64,000 bases of DNA from Pseudorhodoferax aquiterrae (GTDB lineage: Bacteria; Pseudomonadota; Gammaproteobacteria; Burkholderiales; Burkholderiaceae_C), in assembly GCF_014652235.1 (NCBI RefSeq), contig NZ_BMYK01000004.1, positions 351,776 to 415,775 of the forward strand. The letters run 5' to 3'. This document shows positions 41,611-49,636 of this stretch, piece by piece. The position numbers and the translations under genes are program-made. Each line of letters opens with the position of its first letter. Position 1 is the stretch's first letter. The notes beneath the pieces were generated by a model. The model had not been told where the DNA came from. It saw nothing but the letters and a program-made list of their open reading frames with translations, and made no database searches.

Positions 41611-43662
41611 ATGTCCGACCCCACCACCGTTCCCGCCTCGCCCTGGCACCGTGGCGAGCTGGCGCTGCAGCACAGCGTCGGCGCCGCCGAGCACATGGAC
41701 CGGCCCGGCCGGCTGTACGTGCGCAACTTCCTGCTCGACCAGCACCGGGAGTTCTACCCGCTGCTGCACTACGTGGCGCTGGGCAGCGTGGACGCCGCGG
41801 GCGACGCCTGGGCCACGCTGCGGGCTGGCCGGCCCGGCTTCATGCACGCGCCCGACGCGCAGACCCTGCACGTCGGCGTGGGCCGCGATGCGGCCGACCC
41901 GGCGGAGGCCGGACTGGGCGACGGCCAGGCCATCGGCCTGGTCGGCATCGAGCCCATGACGCGCCGGCGCAACCGGCTCAATGGTCAGGTGCGGCGCCAG
42001 GGCGGGCACGGCTTCGACATCCAGGTGGTGCAGAGCTTCGGCAACTGCCCGCGCTACATCCAGAACCGGCATGTGGCCTTCGTGCGCGACCCGGCCGAAC
42101 CCAGCCGCGCGCCGGCCGTGGAGAGCGACCGGCTGGATGCGCGCGCCCAGGCTCTGATCGCGGGCGCGGACAGCTTCTACGTGGCCTCCTACATCGAGGG
42201 CGAGGACGGCACGCGCCAGGTGGACGTCTCGCACCGCGGCGGCAAGCCCGGCTTCGTGCGCGTGGACGCGGACGGCGTGCTGACCATCCCCGATTTCTCG
42301 GGCAACCTGTTCTTCATGACGCTGGGCAACCTGCTCGTCAACCCCCGGGCCGGGCTGGTGTTCGCCGACCCCGCCACGGGCGACCTGCTGCAGATGACGG
42401 GCGAGGCCCGCGTGCTGCTCGATGCGCCGGAGACCGCGGCCTTCGCGGGCGCGGAGCGGCTGTGGACCTTCCGGCCGCGCCGCGTGGTGTTCCGACCCGA
42501 CGCTCTGCCGCTGCGCTGGCAGATGGCGGAGAACGGCTGGTCGCCCAACCTCGCGATGACGGGCAGCTGGCCCGAGGCCGGGCAGCGCCTGGCGGCGCAG
42601 GCGCTGGCCGGGCAGTGGCGCCCGTTCCGCGTGGCGCGTGCGGTGGACGAGAGCACGACGGTGCGCTCGCTGGTCCTGGAGCCCGCCGACGGCATGGCCG
42701 CCGTGCCGCCGCAGGCCGGGCAGCACCTGCCGCTGCGGCTCACGCTGGCCGACGGCACGCAGCTGCTGCGCAGCTACACGCTGTCGCTCGCGCCCGCCGA
42801 CGGGGCCTACCGCATCAGCGTCAAGAAGGAAGGCCAGGCCTCGCAGCATCTGCACCAGCTGGCCGAAGGCGACCTGGTCGACGTGCGTGCGCCGGCCGGC
42901 AGCTTCACGATCGATGCGGCCCAGCGCCGGCCGGCCGTGCTGCTGGCGGCCGGCATCGGCATCACGCCGCTGCTGGCCATGCTGCGCCATGTGGTGCACG
43001 AGGGCCGGCGCACACGCAACTTCCGGCCGACCTGGCTGTTCCAGGCCGCACGCACGCGTGCGGAGCGGCCCTTCGATGCCGAGATCGCCGCACTCGTCGA
43101 TGCCGCCCAGGGCGCGGTGCGCTGGGTGCGCGTGCTGAGCGCGCCCGGCGATGCGCCACCCGGCCGCGACCACGACCACGCCGGCCGCATCGACATGGCG
43201 CTGCTGAAGGCCACGCTGCCCTTCGGCGACCACGACTTCTACCTGTGCGGGCCCGCGGCCTTCATGCAGCAGACCTACGACGGCCTGCGCGCCTTGCAGG
43301 TGCCCGACGCGCGCATCCATGCCGAGGCGTTCGGGCCCTCGGCGCTGCGGCGCACGGGCGCGGCCGAAGGGCGCGCCATGCCACCGGCGGCCACGCAGCC
43401 GGTGCGCATCGTCTTCGCCGCATCGGGCAAGGAGGCGAGGTGGAAGCCTGGCGACGGCAGCCTGCTCGAGGTGGCCGAAGCGCGCGGCCTGGCGCCGGCC
43501 TTCGGTTGTCGCGGGGGAAGTTGCGGCAGCTGCCGCACGCGGGTGCTCACTGGGGCGGTCACCTATGCCGAGCCGCCGGCCTTTGCCGTGCCGGCTGGCG
43601 AGGCGCTTCTGTGCTGCGCAGTGCCGGCGGAGTCGGCGCAGGCCGTGCACCTGGCCGCATGA
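41611..43662 (+). CDS. pyridoxamine-oxidase-like / ferredoxin reductase / 2Fe-2S ferredoxin fusion
   Basis: 683-residue three-part protein. Residues 1-330 hold a pyridoxamine 5'-phosphate oxidase-like FMN barrel (SFYVASYIEGEDGTRQVDVSHRGGKPGFVRV). Residues 335-590 are a ferredoxin-NADP reductase module (RSYTLSLAP for FAD, LLAAGIGITPLLAMLRH for NAD(P), FYLCGPAAFMQ). Residues 595-683 are a plant-type ferredoxin with FGCRGGSCGSCRTR and a final cysteine in ALLCCAV. All cofactor motifs are intact, so electrons could pass from NAD(P)H to the flavin barrel or to a partner. ATG 41611 follows GCAGGAGCC. The substrate is unknown. Confidence 0.88.
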   Translation: MSDPTTVPASPWHRGELALQHSVGAAEHMDRPGRLYVRNFLLDQHREFYPLLHYVALGSVDAAGDAWATLRAGRPGFMHAPDAQTLHVGVGRDAADPAEAGLGDGQAIGLVGIEPMTRRRNRLNGQVRRQGGHGFDIQVVQSFGNCPRYIQNRHVAFVRDPAEPSRAPAVESDRLDARAQALIAGADSFYVASYIEGEDGTRQVDVSHRGGKPGFVRVDADGVLTIPDFSGNLFFMTLGNLLVNPRAGLVFADPATGDLLQMTGEARVLLDAPETAAFAGAERLWTFRPRRVVFRPDALPLRWQMAENGWSPNLAMTGSWPEAGQRLAAQALAGQWRPFRVARAVDESTTVRSLVLEPADGMAAVPPQAGQHLPLRLTLADGTQLLRSYTLSLAPADGAYRISVKKEGQASQHLHQLAEGDLVDVRAPAGSFTIDAAQRRPAVLLAAGIGITPLLAMLRHVVHEGRRTRNFRPTWLFQAARTRAERPFDAEIAALVDAAQGAVRWVRVLSAPGDAPPGRDHDHAGRIDMALLKATLPFGDHDFYLCGPAAFMQQTYDGLRALQVPDARIHAEAFGPSALRRTGAAEGRAMPPAATQPVRIVFAASGKEARWKPGDGSLLEVAEARGLAPAFGCRGGSCGSCRTRVLTGAVTYAEPPAFAVPAGEALLCCAVPAESAQAVHLAA

Positions 43663-43664
43663 CG

Positions 43665-43683
43665 GCGCGGCCCGGGGCCGCGC
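43665..43683. terminator. hairpin between convergent genes
   Basis: GCGCGGCC-CGG-GGCCGCGC, a perfect 8-bp stem between the stop codons of the fusion gene (+) and the CsbD-like gene (-). There is no T-tract on either strand; it may act as a bidirectional terminator. Confidence 0.45.
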
Positions 43684-43689
43684 GTGCGT

Positions 43690-43938
43690 TCAGCGTCGGC
43701 TGCAGAGCAGGCCGACCAGCAGGCCGACGCCTGCGGCGACCGCGATGGTGCCCAGCGGGTTCTTGACGGCCGATTCGCGCACATGGTCGAGCGCGTCGCC
43801 GTACACCTGTTGGGCCTTGCCCATGGTCTCGCGCGCCTGGCCTTCCAGGTGCGTTGCGGTGTCGTTGGTGGCGCGTCCGAATGCGCCTTGCACCTTGCCG
43901 GCGATCTCGTTGACGGTGCCTTGTGCCTGTTCCAGCAT
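43690..43938 (-). CDS. CsbD-like stress protein with C-terminal membrane anchor
   Basis: 82 residues. The first half (MLEQAQGTVNEIAGKVQGAFG) is CsbD-like. The second half (VRESAVKNPLGTIAVAAGVG followed by LLVGLLCSRR) is the DUF883/ElaB-type hydrophobic tail. The ATG at 43938 has AAAGGAC upstream. The frame is open back to 44328 (MHEDPAPLPDR), but the ribosome-binding site and family start support the short form. General stress proteins of this kind are often induced on envelope or stationary-phase stress. Confidence 0.82.
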   Translation of the reverse strand: MLEQAQGTVNEIAGKVQGAFGRATNDTATHLEGQARETMGKAQQVYGDALDHVRESAVKNPLGTIAVAAGVGLLVGLLCSRR

Positions 43939-44402
43939 GCTATGTCCTTTGAAGTGGGGCCGCCGCGGGCTGCGGCAGGCCAGCAGCCGTCCGACAGCGG
44001 ACGACCTGCCACCATCATGCGCGGCGGGCGCGCGCAGTCTGTCAGGCAGCGCCGCGACTGCAGGCCAGCCGAACCCAGGCCAGGCCCGCTTGCGTGAGGG
44101 CGTGGGCGCGACGGCCCTGGAGGCCAGGGCGCGCCGCAACGCCACGGTGCCGGCCTGCGTCAGCACGGCCGCAGCTGCTGCAGCGAGCCCGGCGGCCAGG
44201 ACCGGGCGCTCGGCGATGGCGCGGCGCAGCCGCAGGTCCAGGGCCTGCAGCCGCTGCCGCAGCGTGGCCGGGGCGGCGGCAGCAGGGTGTTCGGAACGGT
44301 CCGGAAGGGGGGCGGGGTCTTCGTGCATCGTGCCGGCAGCATAGGCCGCGCCACGCCTGCGCGGCGTCGGACGTGGCCGCATCGTCGCAGCGCGCGCCCG
44401 GC
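43939..44402 (-). other. 464-bp gap with a possible small or extended ORF
   Basis: In frame with the CsbD-like gene, an ORF from ATG 44328 encodes RQRLQALDLRLRRAIAERPV and then an Ala-rich hydrophobic helix, which could be an anchored small protein or an N-terminal extension. Other frames, including the opposite strand, are also open because of the high G+C, so I do not call a gene. No RNA, repeat or clear promoter is visible apart from AAAGGAC before 43938. Confidence 0.3.
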
Positions 44403-44942
44403 TCAGGCCGGCGTGGCTGCGCCGCGGCGCCGGCCCGCGCCGGCCCAGCCGGCCGCGCCCAGCCCTGCCAGCAGCAGCAGGATGCTGGCCGGCTCGGGCA
44501 CCACCGAGGCCGTGAACGTGACGGGCACTTCGGCGTAGGTCGCGGCCGTGGTGAACACTTCCATGTAGATGGCGGGATCGAAGAAGTCCGCGTAGAAGGG
44601 ATTGGCGTAGCCGCCCGCCGCGGTGGTGAAGCCGAAGCCGTGCACAGTGATCTGGCCCTGCGGACCGAAGCGGATCAGGTTGTCCAGTGCGAACGGCTCA
44701 TTGCCGGGGATGGCCGCACCCGTGGGGTACAGGCCCGTGATCGGGTCGCCGTTGCGGCTGCCGCTGATGGCCGTGATCAGACGGAAGCCGTCGGCATCGG
44801 CGGCGTCCTCGGTCGTGAGGGTGCCGCCGGCCTGGATGCCCGCGCCGCTGTAGCTCCAGTTCCAGACGATGTCGGCCCAGGCCTGGGGGGCGGCGAATGC
44901 GCCAGCGACGGCGATGGCGGCGAGCGCCTGCTTTGCTTTCAT
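44403..44942 (-). CDS. PEP-CTERM sorting domain protein
   Basis: 179 residues: signal peptide MKAKQALAAIAVAGAFAAPQAWA, an exported domain of about 130 residues that I do not recognise (IVWNWSYSGAG, FGFTTAAGGYANPFYADFF), and the C-terminal tripartite sorting signal VPEPASILLLLAGLGAAGWA followed by GAGRRRGA. Such proteins are processed by an exosortase (EpsH/XrtA family) and linked to exopolysaccharide. No exosortase gene is nearby. GGAG precedes the ATG at 44942. Confidence 0.9.
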   Translation of the reverse strand: MKAKQALAAIAVAGAFAAPQAWADIVWNWSYSGAGIQAGGTLTTEDAADADGFRLITAISGSRNGDPITGLYPTGAAIPGNEPFALDNLIRFGPQGQITVHGFGFTTAAGGYANPFYADFFDPAIYMEVFTTAATYAEVPVTFTASVVPEPASILLLLAGLGAAGWAGAGRRRGAATPA

Positions 44943-45044
44943 GGGTTCTCCGAAGGGTGGGTGGTGCAAGCCGCGCAGCATACCGAGCACGGCGGCATCG
45001 GGCGTGCGCACGGTCCTCCACACGGAGGAAGAAGCGGATGCCCG

Positions 45045-46121
45045 TCAGGGCGCGGCCGGCAGCTGTACCGGTACCGCAGGCAGCCCCAGAGCCTGGATGC
45101 GCTCGCTGGCGCGCAGCGCCTGTTCGCGCGTGGCGAAGGGGCCGGCGCGCACGCGTTGCCGGCCCGTCTCCAACGCATCGCTGCGCGCAGGCAGGCCCGC
45201 TGCCCGCAGGCGGTCCAGCGCGGCCTGGGCGTTGGCGGGATCGGCGAACACGCCGATCTGCACGGCATGGCGGCCGGCCGCGGCCGACGCCGGGGCCTTC
45301 GCGCGCGCAGGCCGGGCCGCGGAGGACGCCGTGCCGGCCTCTGGTGCGGGCAGTGCGGGCGGCGCAGGCGCTGAGGCCGGCGTCGTGCTGGCGCCGGGCG
45401 CGGGGTCGGCCGGCGCAGGTTGGCTGGCCAGGGGCGCCGGGTCGGGCGCTGCCGGGGTCTCTGGGCGGGGACTTGTCGTCGGCAGCGGGGCCGCGGCCTG
45501 CACGGCCACGGCGGGCGCGACCGGGGCGGACCGCAGGCCCGGCGCCAGCCGCTCGGGCGGTGGCTGCGGCGGCAGCGGCCGCATGGCCAGTACCAGCCCC
45601 GCCAGGGCCAGCAGCACCAAGCCCTGCAGTGCCAGCAACGCGGCCCAGCGCGCCGCCCGGCCGGGCTGGCTACGCTGCAGCGCGGCGCAGGCCGCGCCGA
45701 TGCTGGCGTGCGCAGCCACCGCGGCCAGGATGCGCCGGTTGCACAGGCGGTGGTACAGGCGCTCTGCGCCCAGGCCCCAGGCCAGCGAGGCCGCCAGCGT
45801 GAGCCCCGCCAGCAGCCAGGCCAGCGGCGCGGCGCCGGCCCCGAACAGCAGGCGCGCCAGGCCCAGGGCCAGCACGCTGCCCAGCAGCGCGGCGCCGGCC
45901 CACAGCGCGGCCGCGCCGATCTGCCCGCGCCAGGCCAGCCAGGCCAGCGCCGAGACGAAGCCGCCCCAATGCCAGTGCAGCCGGCCGGGCGCGGGCGTGG
46001 CGCCCGCGTCGCGGGCCTGGAAGCGCCGCAGGTAATGGTCACCGCGGTCCGGGCCGATGGCCGCGCGGTACAGCATGGCAGAGACGTCCGCCGCCGCAGG
46101 CGGCTCGGGGGTGGGGTGCAC
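45045..46121 (-). CDS. membrane protein with C-terminal SPOR domain
   Basis: About 358 residues from GTG 46121 (ATG 46076 or TTG 46139 are alternatives). The N-terminal part resembles DUF2628-like proteins (RAAIGPDRGDHYLRRF, HWHWGGFVSALAWLAWR) and has several hydrophobic spans up to residue 185. A Pro/Ala-rich linker (195-280) follows, then a SPOR domain (RHAVQIGVFADPANAQAALDRL ... GPFATREQALRA). SPOR domains bind denuded septal peptidoglycan, so a role at the division site or in the cell wall is likely. Divergent from the GGDEF/EAL gene. Confidence 0.82.
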   Translation of the reverse strand: MHPTPEPPAAADVSAMLYRAAIGPDRGDHYLRRFQARDAGATPAPGRLHWHWGGFVSALAWLAWRGQIGAAALWAGAALLGSVLALGLARLLFGAGAAPLAWLLAGLTLAASLAWGLGAERLYHRLCNRRILAAVAAHASIGAACAALQRSQPGRAARWAALLALQGLVLLALAGLVLAMRPLPPQPPPERLAPGLRSAPVAPAVAVQAAAPLPTTSPRPETPAAPDPAPLASQPAPADPAPGASTTPASAPAPPALPAPEAGTASSAARPARAKAPASAAAGRHAVQIGVFADPANAQAALDRLRAAGLPARSDALETGRQRVRAGPFATREQALRASERIQALGLPAVPVQLPAAP

Positions 46122-46192
46122 GGCGCGACTGTCGCACAACTACACTGTGTTCCCCCCGCCGCGAGCGGCGCCGCCGGAGAACCACCGCTTCC

Positions 46193-49100
46193 ATGAGCCC
46201 CGTCCCGCCCCGAGTCGTGCCAGCGGACGCGCGCATCGTGCTCGATGCCGGCGGTGCGGTCCGTGAGGCCAACGGCAAGGCGGTGCGGTTGCTGCGGCGC
46301 TCGCTGGCGGCCTTGCGCGGCCAGACCCTGGGGGCCTTGTTCCAGGCCCCGGGCGAGGCGGCTTTCGCGGCCGAGTGCAGCTGGGCGCTGCGCGAGTCCT
46401 GCGCCGTGGCCTTCGAGTCGTATTCGACCAGCCTGGGCCGCTGGCTCGAGGTGCGGGCCCAGCCGTTGCCCGAGGGCCGGCTGCAGGTGCTGCTGCGCGA
46501 CGTGTCCAAGCGCAAGCAGGCCTCCGACGTGCTGCGCGAGGGCGAGGAGCGCTTTCGCCACCTGCTGCGCGCCATGGCCGATGCGGTCTGGGACTGGGAC
46601 CTGCAGGCCAGCACGGTCTGGTGGAGCGAGGGTGCGCAGCGCCTCATGGGCGCGCAGGCGGCGCGCTGGACCGAGGCCGGCCGCAACTGGCTGGCCGACG
46701 TGCACCCCGAAGACGCCGGGCGCATCCATGCCGCGCTGGACGCCGCGCTGGCCGGCGCCGAGGACACCTGGACCGACAGCTTCCGCCTGCAGCGCGAGGA
46801 CGGCGTGGTCGTGCCCGTCAGCAGCCGCGCCTACCTGATCCGCAACGCCGCCGGTCGCGTGCGCCGCATGGTCGGCGGGCTGGCGGACGTGACGCTGCGC
46901 CTGCAGGCCGACCGGGAACTCGCGCGGCTGAGCCGGGCCCAGCACATGCTGAGCGCCTGCAACGAGACGCTGATCCGTGCCGAGTCCGAGGCTGGCCTGC
47001 TGCGCGGCGTGTGCCGCATCTCCGTGGACATCGGCGGCTATGCCATGGCCTGGGTCGGCTATGCGCACGACGATGCCGGCAGGACCATCGAGGTGATGGC
47101 CCATGCGGGCGACGATGCCGATTTCATGAAGGGCATCCCGATGTCCTGGGCCGAGGACGGGCCCAACGGCCGAGGCCCGGCCGCGCGCACCGTGCGCAGC
47201 GGCGAGGTGGTGATCGTGGCGGACATCGCCGAGGACCCGAGCTTCGCGCCCTGGCTGGACGAGGCGCTGGCCAGTGGCTTCCGCGGCGTGGCCTGCCTGC
47301 CCCTGCGCGACCGGCAGCGCACCTTCGGCTTTTTCTACCTCTACGCGCCCGACGTGGTGCAGATCGGCCGCGACGAGATCGCGCTGCTGCAGGAGCTGGC
47401 CAACAACCTGGCCTTCGGCATCCGTAACCTGCAGACCGAGCAGCGCCAGCGCCGGCTGCATGCGGCCGTGCTGCAGGTGGCGGCGGCGGTCTCGACCTCG
47501 ACGGGCGATGCCTTCTTCCGCACCATGGCGCAGCACATGGCCCAGGCCGTCGGCGCGCGGGCCGCTTTCGTGGGCCGCCTGCACACACCCGAACGCCAGA
47601 CGGTGCGCAGCATCGCGGCGGTGGTCGATGGGGCGTTCCGCGAGAACGCCGAATTCGCGCTGATCGGCACGCCGGCCGAGCCGCTGCTGCACCAGCCCAG
47701 CTGCTACACCGAGACGCTGCCGCAGCCCTCGCCGGCCATGGCGTGTGCGCTGGGCAGCTGGCGCCCGGCGGCCTATGCCGGCGTGCGGCTGGAGGACTCG
47801 GCCGGCGGCCTGCTGGGCATGCTGGTGACGCTGTTCGACCAGCGCCCGCCGGACGTGGAGCTGGTGCTGTCGACCATGCAGATCTTCGCCGCACGCGTGG
47901 GCGCCGAGCTCGAGCGCCAGGAGCAGGACCGCCGGCTGCGCCGCCAGGCCTCGCTGCTGGACCTGGCGCAGGACGCCATCGTGGTCTGCGGCATGGACCA
48001 CCAGGTGCTGTTCTGGAGCCAGGGGGCCGAGCGCCTGTACGGCTGGCGCGGCAGCGAGGTCGGCGCCGACTTCCGCGTGACGCGGCTGCAGCACGACCGC
48101 GGCGCCTTCGAACAGGCCCTGCGCGACGTGCACGCGCGCGGCGAGTGGGCCGGCGAGCTGGTGCAGAAGCGGCGCGACGGCAGCACCGTGACCGTGGGCG
48201 CGCGCTGGACCCTGGTGCGCGACGAGGAGGGTGCACCCGAATCGGTGCTGGCCATCCACACCGACATCACGGCGCGCAAGGCGGCCGAGCGCGAGATCCA
48301 GCAGCTGGCCTTCTACGACCCGCTCACGCAGCTGCCCAACCGCCTGCTGCTGATGGACCGGCTGCAGCACGCGCTGGCCACAGAGCACCGCAGCGGCCGC
48401 GGCGGCGCGCTGATGTTCATCGACCTGGACAACTTCAAGACCCTCAACGACACGCTGGGCCATGGCATGGGCGACCTGCTGCTGCAGCAGGTGGCCGGCC
48501 GGCTGCAGGACAGCGTGCGCGAGAGCGACACCGTGGCGCGCCTGGGCGGCGACGAGTTCGTCGTGATGCTCGAAGACCTGGGCCAGGACGACCAGGCCGT
48601 GGCCCAGCACGCGCGCCAGATCGGCGAGAAGATCCTGGCCGCGCTGAACACGCCGTTCGCGCTGGCCGGCAACGAGCACCTGTCGACCTGCAGCATCGGC
48701 ATCGCGCCGTTCCACGGCCACAGCGGCGGCGTGCTGGAACTGCTGAAGCAGGCCGACATCGCCATGTACCAGGCCAAGGGCGCGGGCCGCAACACGCTGC
48801 GCTTCTTCGACCCCGGGCTGCAGGCCGCCGTGACGGCCCGCGCGGCGCTGGAGGCCGACCTGCGCGTGGCGCTGGCGCAGAACGCGCTGACGCTGCACTA
48901 CCAGCCCCAGGTGGACGCCGATGGCCGCGTGACCGGCGTCGAAGCGCTGGTGCGTTGGCAGCATGCCGAGCGCGGCGACATCGCGCCGGCCGAATTCATC
49001 CCGCTGGCCGAGGACACCGGCCTGATCATGCAGCTGGGCCGCTGGGTACTGCGGCAGGCCTGCTTCCAGCTGGCGCGCTGGGCCCAGCACCCGGCCACGG

Positions 49101-49636
49101 CGGGGCTCAACATGGCGGTCAACGTGAGCCCGCGCCAGTTCCGCCATCCGGACTTCGTTGCCCAGTGCGCGAGCGTGCTGGCGCGCACGCGGGCCGACGG
49201 GCGCCGGCTCAAGTTCGAGCTGACCGAGGGCTTGCTGGTCGAGGACATGGAAGGCACGGCGGCCAAGATGGCGGCGCTCCAGGCCCATGGCGTGGGCTTC
49301 GCGCTGGACGACTTCGGCACCGGCTACTCCTCGCTGGCCTACCTGCGCCGGCTGCCGCTGGACCAGATCAAGATCGACCAGTCCTTCGTGCGCGCGCTGG
49401 GCTGCGACGCCAACAACGAAGCCATCGTGCGCACCATCATCGGCCTGGCCAAGAGCCTGGGCCTGCAGGTCATGGCCGAGGGCGTGGAGACTGCGGCGCA
49501 GCGCGACTTCCTGCTGCGCGAGGGCTGCCGCGACTACCAGGGCTACCTGTTCAGCCGGTCGCTGCCGGCGGCGGCCCTGGCGGACTACCTGGCGACGGCG
49601 GCGCTGTCGGCCTCGACCTCGACCAGGCAGTCGTAG
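46193..49636 (+). CDS. PAS/GAF-GGDEF-EAL c-di-GMP turnover protein
   Basis: 1147 residues, no membrane span. In order: an N-terminal PAS-like region, PAS (ERFRHLLRAMADAVWDWDL), two GAF-type regions (about 250-420 and 430-580), a PAS (LLDLAQDAIVVCGMDHQVLFWSQGAERLYGW near 590), GGDEF with an intact RLGGDEFVVML, and EAL with VEALVRWQ and DDFGTGYSSLAYLRRLPLDQIKID. Both enzyme motifs look active, so it could make or degrade c-di-GMP depending on the sensed signal. The last 52 bases overlap the convergent molybdopterin oxidoreductase gene. Confidence 0.93.
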   Translation: MSPVPPRVVPADARIVLDAGGAVREANGKAVRLLRRSLAALRGQTLGALFQAPGEAAFAAECSWALRESCAVAFESYSTSLGRWLEVRAQPLPEGRLQVLLRDVSKRKQASDVLREGEERFRHLLRAMADAVWDWDLQASTVWWSEGAQRLMGAQAARWTEAGRNWLADVHPEDAGRIHAALDAALAGAEDTWTDSFRLQREDGVVVPVSSRAYLIRNAAGRVRRMVGGLADVTLRLQADRELARLSRAQHMLSACNETLIRAESEAGLLRGVCRISVDIGGYAMAWVGYAHDDAGRTIEVMAHAGDDADFMKGIPMSWAEDGPNGRGPAARTVRSGEVVIVADIAEDPSFAPWLDEALASGFRGVACLPLRDRQRTFGFFYLYAPDVVQIGRDEIALLQELANNLAFGIRNLQTEQRQRRLHAAVLQVAAAVSTSTGDAFFRTMAQHMAQAVGARAAFVGRLHTPERQTVRSIAAVVDGAFRENAEFALIGTPAEPLLHQPSCYTETLPQPSPAMACALGSWRPAAYAGVRLEDSAGGLLGMLVTLFDQRPPDVELVLSTMQIFAARVGAELERQEQDRRLRRQASLLDLAQDAIVVCGMDHQVLFWSQGAERLYGWRGSEVGADFRVTRLQHDRGAFEQALRDVHARGEWAGELVQKRRDGSTVTVGARWTLVRDEEGAPESVLAIHTDITARKAAEREIQQLAFYDPLTQLPNRLLLMDRLQHALATEHRSGRGGALMFIDLDNFKTLNDTLGHGMGDLLLQQVAGRLQDSVRESDTVARLGGDEFVVMLEDLGQDDQAVAQHARQIGEKILAALNTPFALAGNEHLSTCSIGIAPFHGHSGGVLELLKQADIAMYQAKGAGRNTLRFFDPGLQAAVTARAALEADLRVALAQNALTLHYQPQVDADGRVTGVEALVRWQHAERGDIAPAEFIPLAEDTGLIMQLGRWVLRQACFQLARWAQHPATAGLNMAVNVSPRQFRHPDFVAQCASVLARTRADGRRLKFELTEGLLVEDMEGTAAKMAALQAHGVGFALDDFGTGYSSLAYLRRLPLDQIKIDQSFVRALGCDANNEAIVRTIIGLAKSLGLQVMAEGVETAAQRDFLLREGCRDYQGYLFSRSLPAAALADYLATAALSASTSTRQS

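Noticed and set aside
44094..45374. Long plus-strand frame across the PEP-CTERM gene
   Set aside because: Antisense to a protein with a clear signal peptide and sorting signal; sequence is low-complexity Arg/Gly/Ala.
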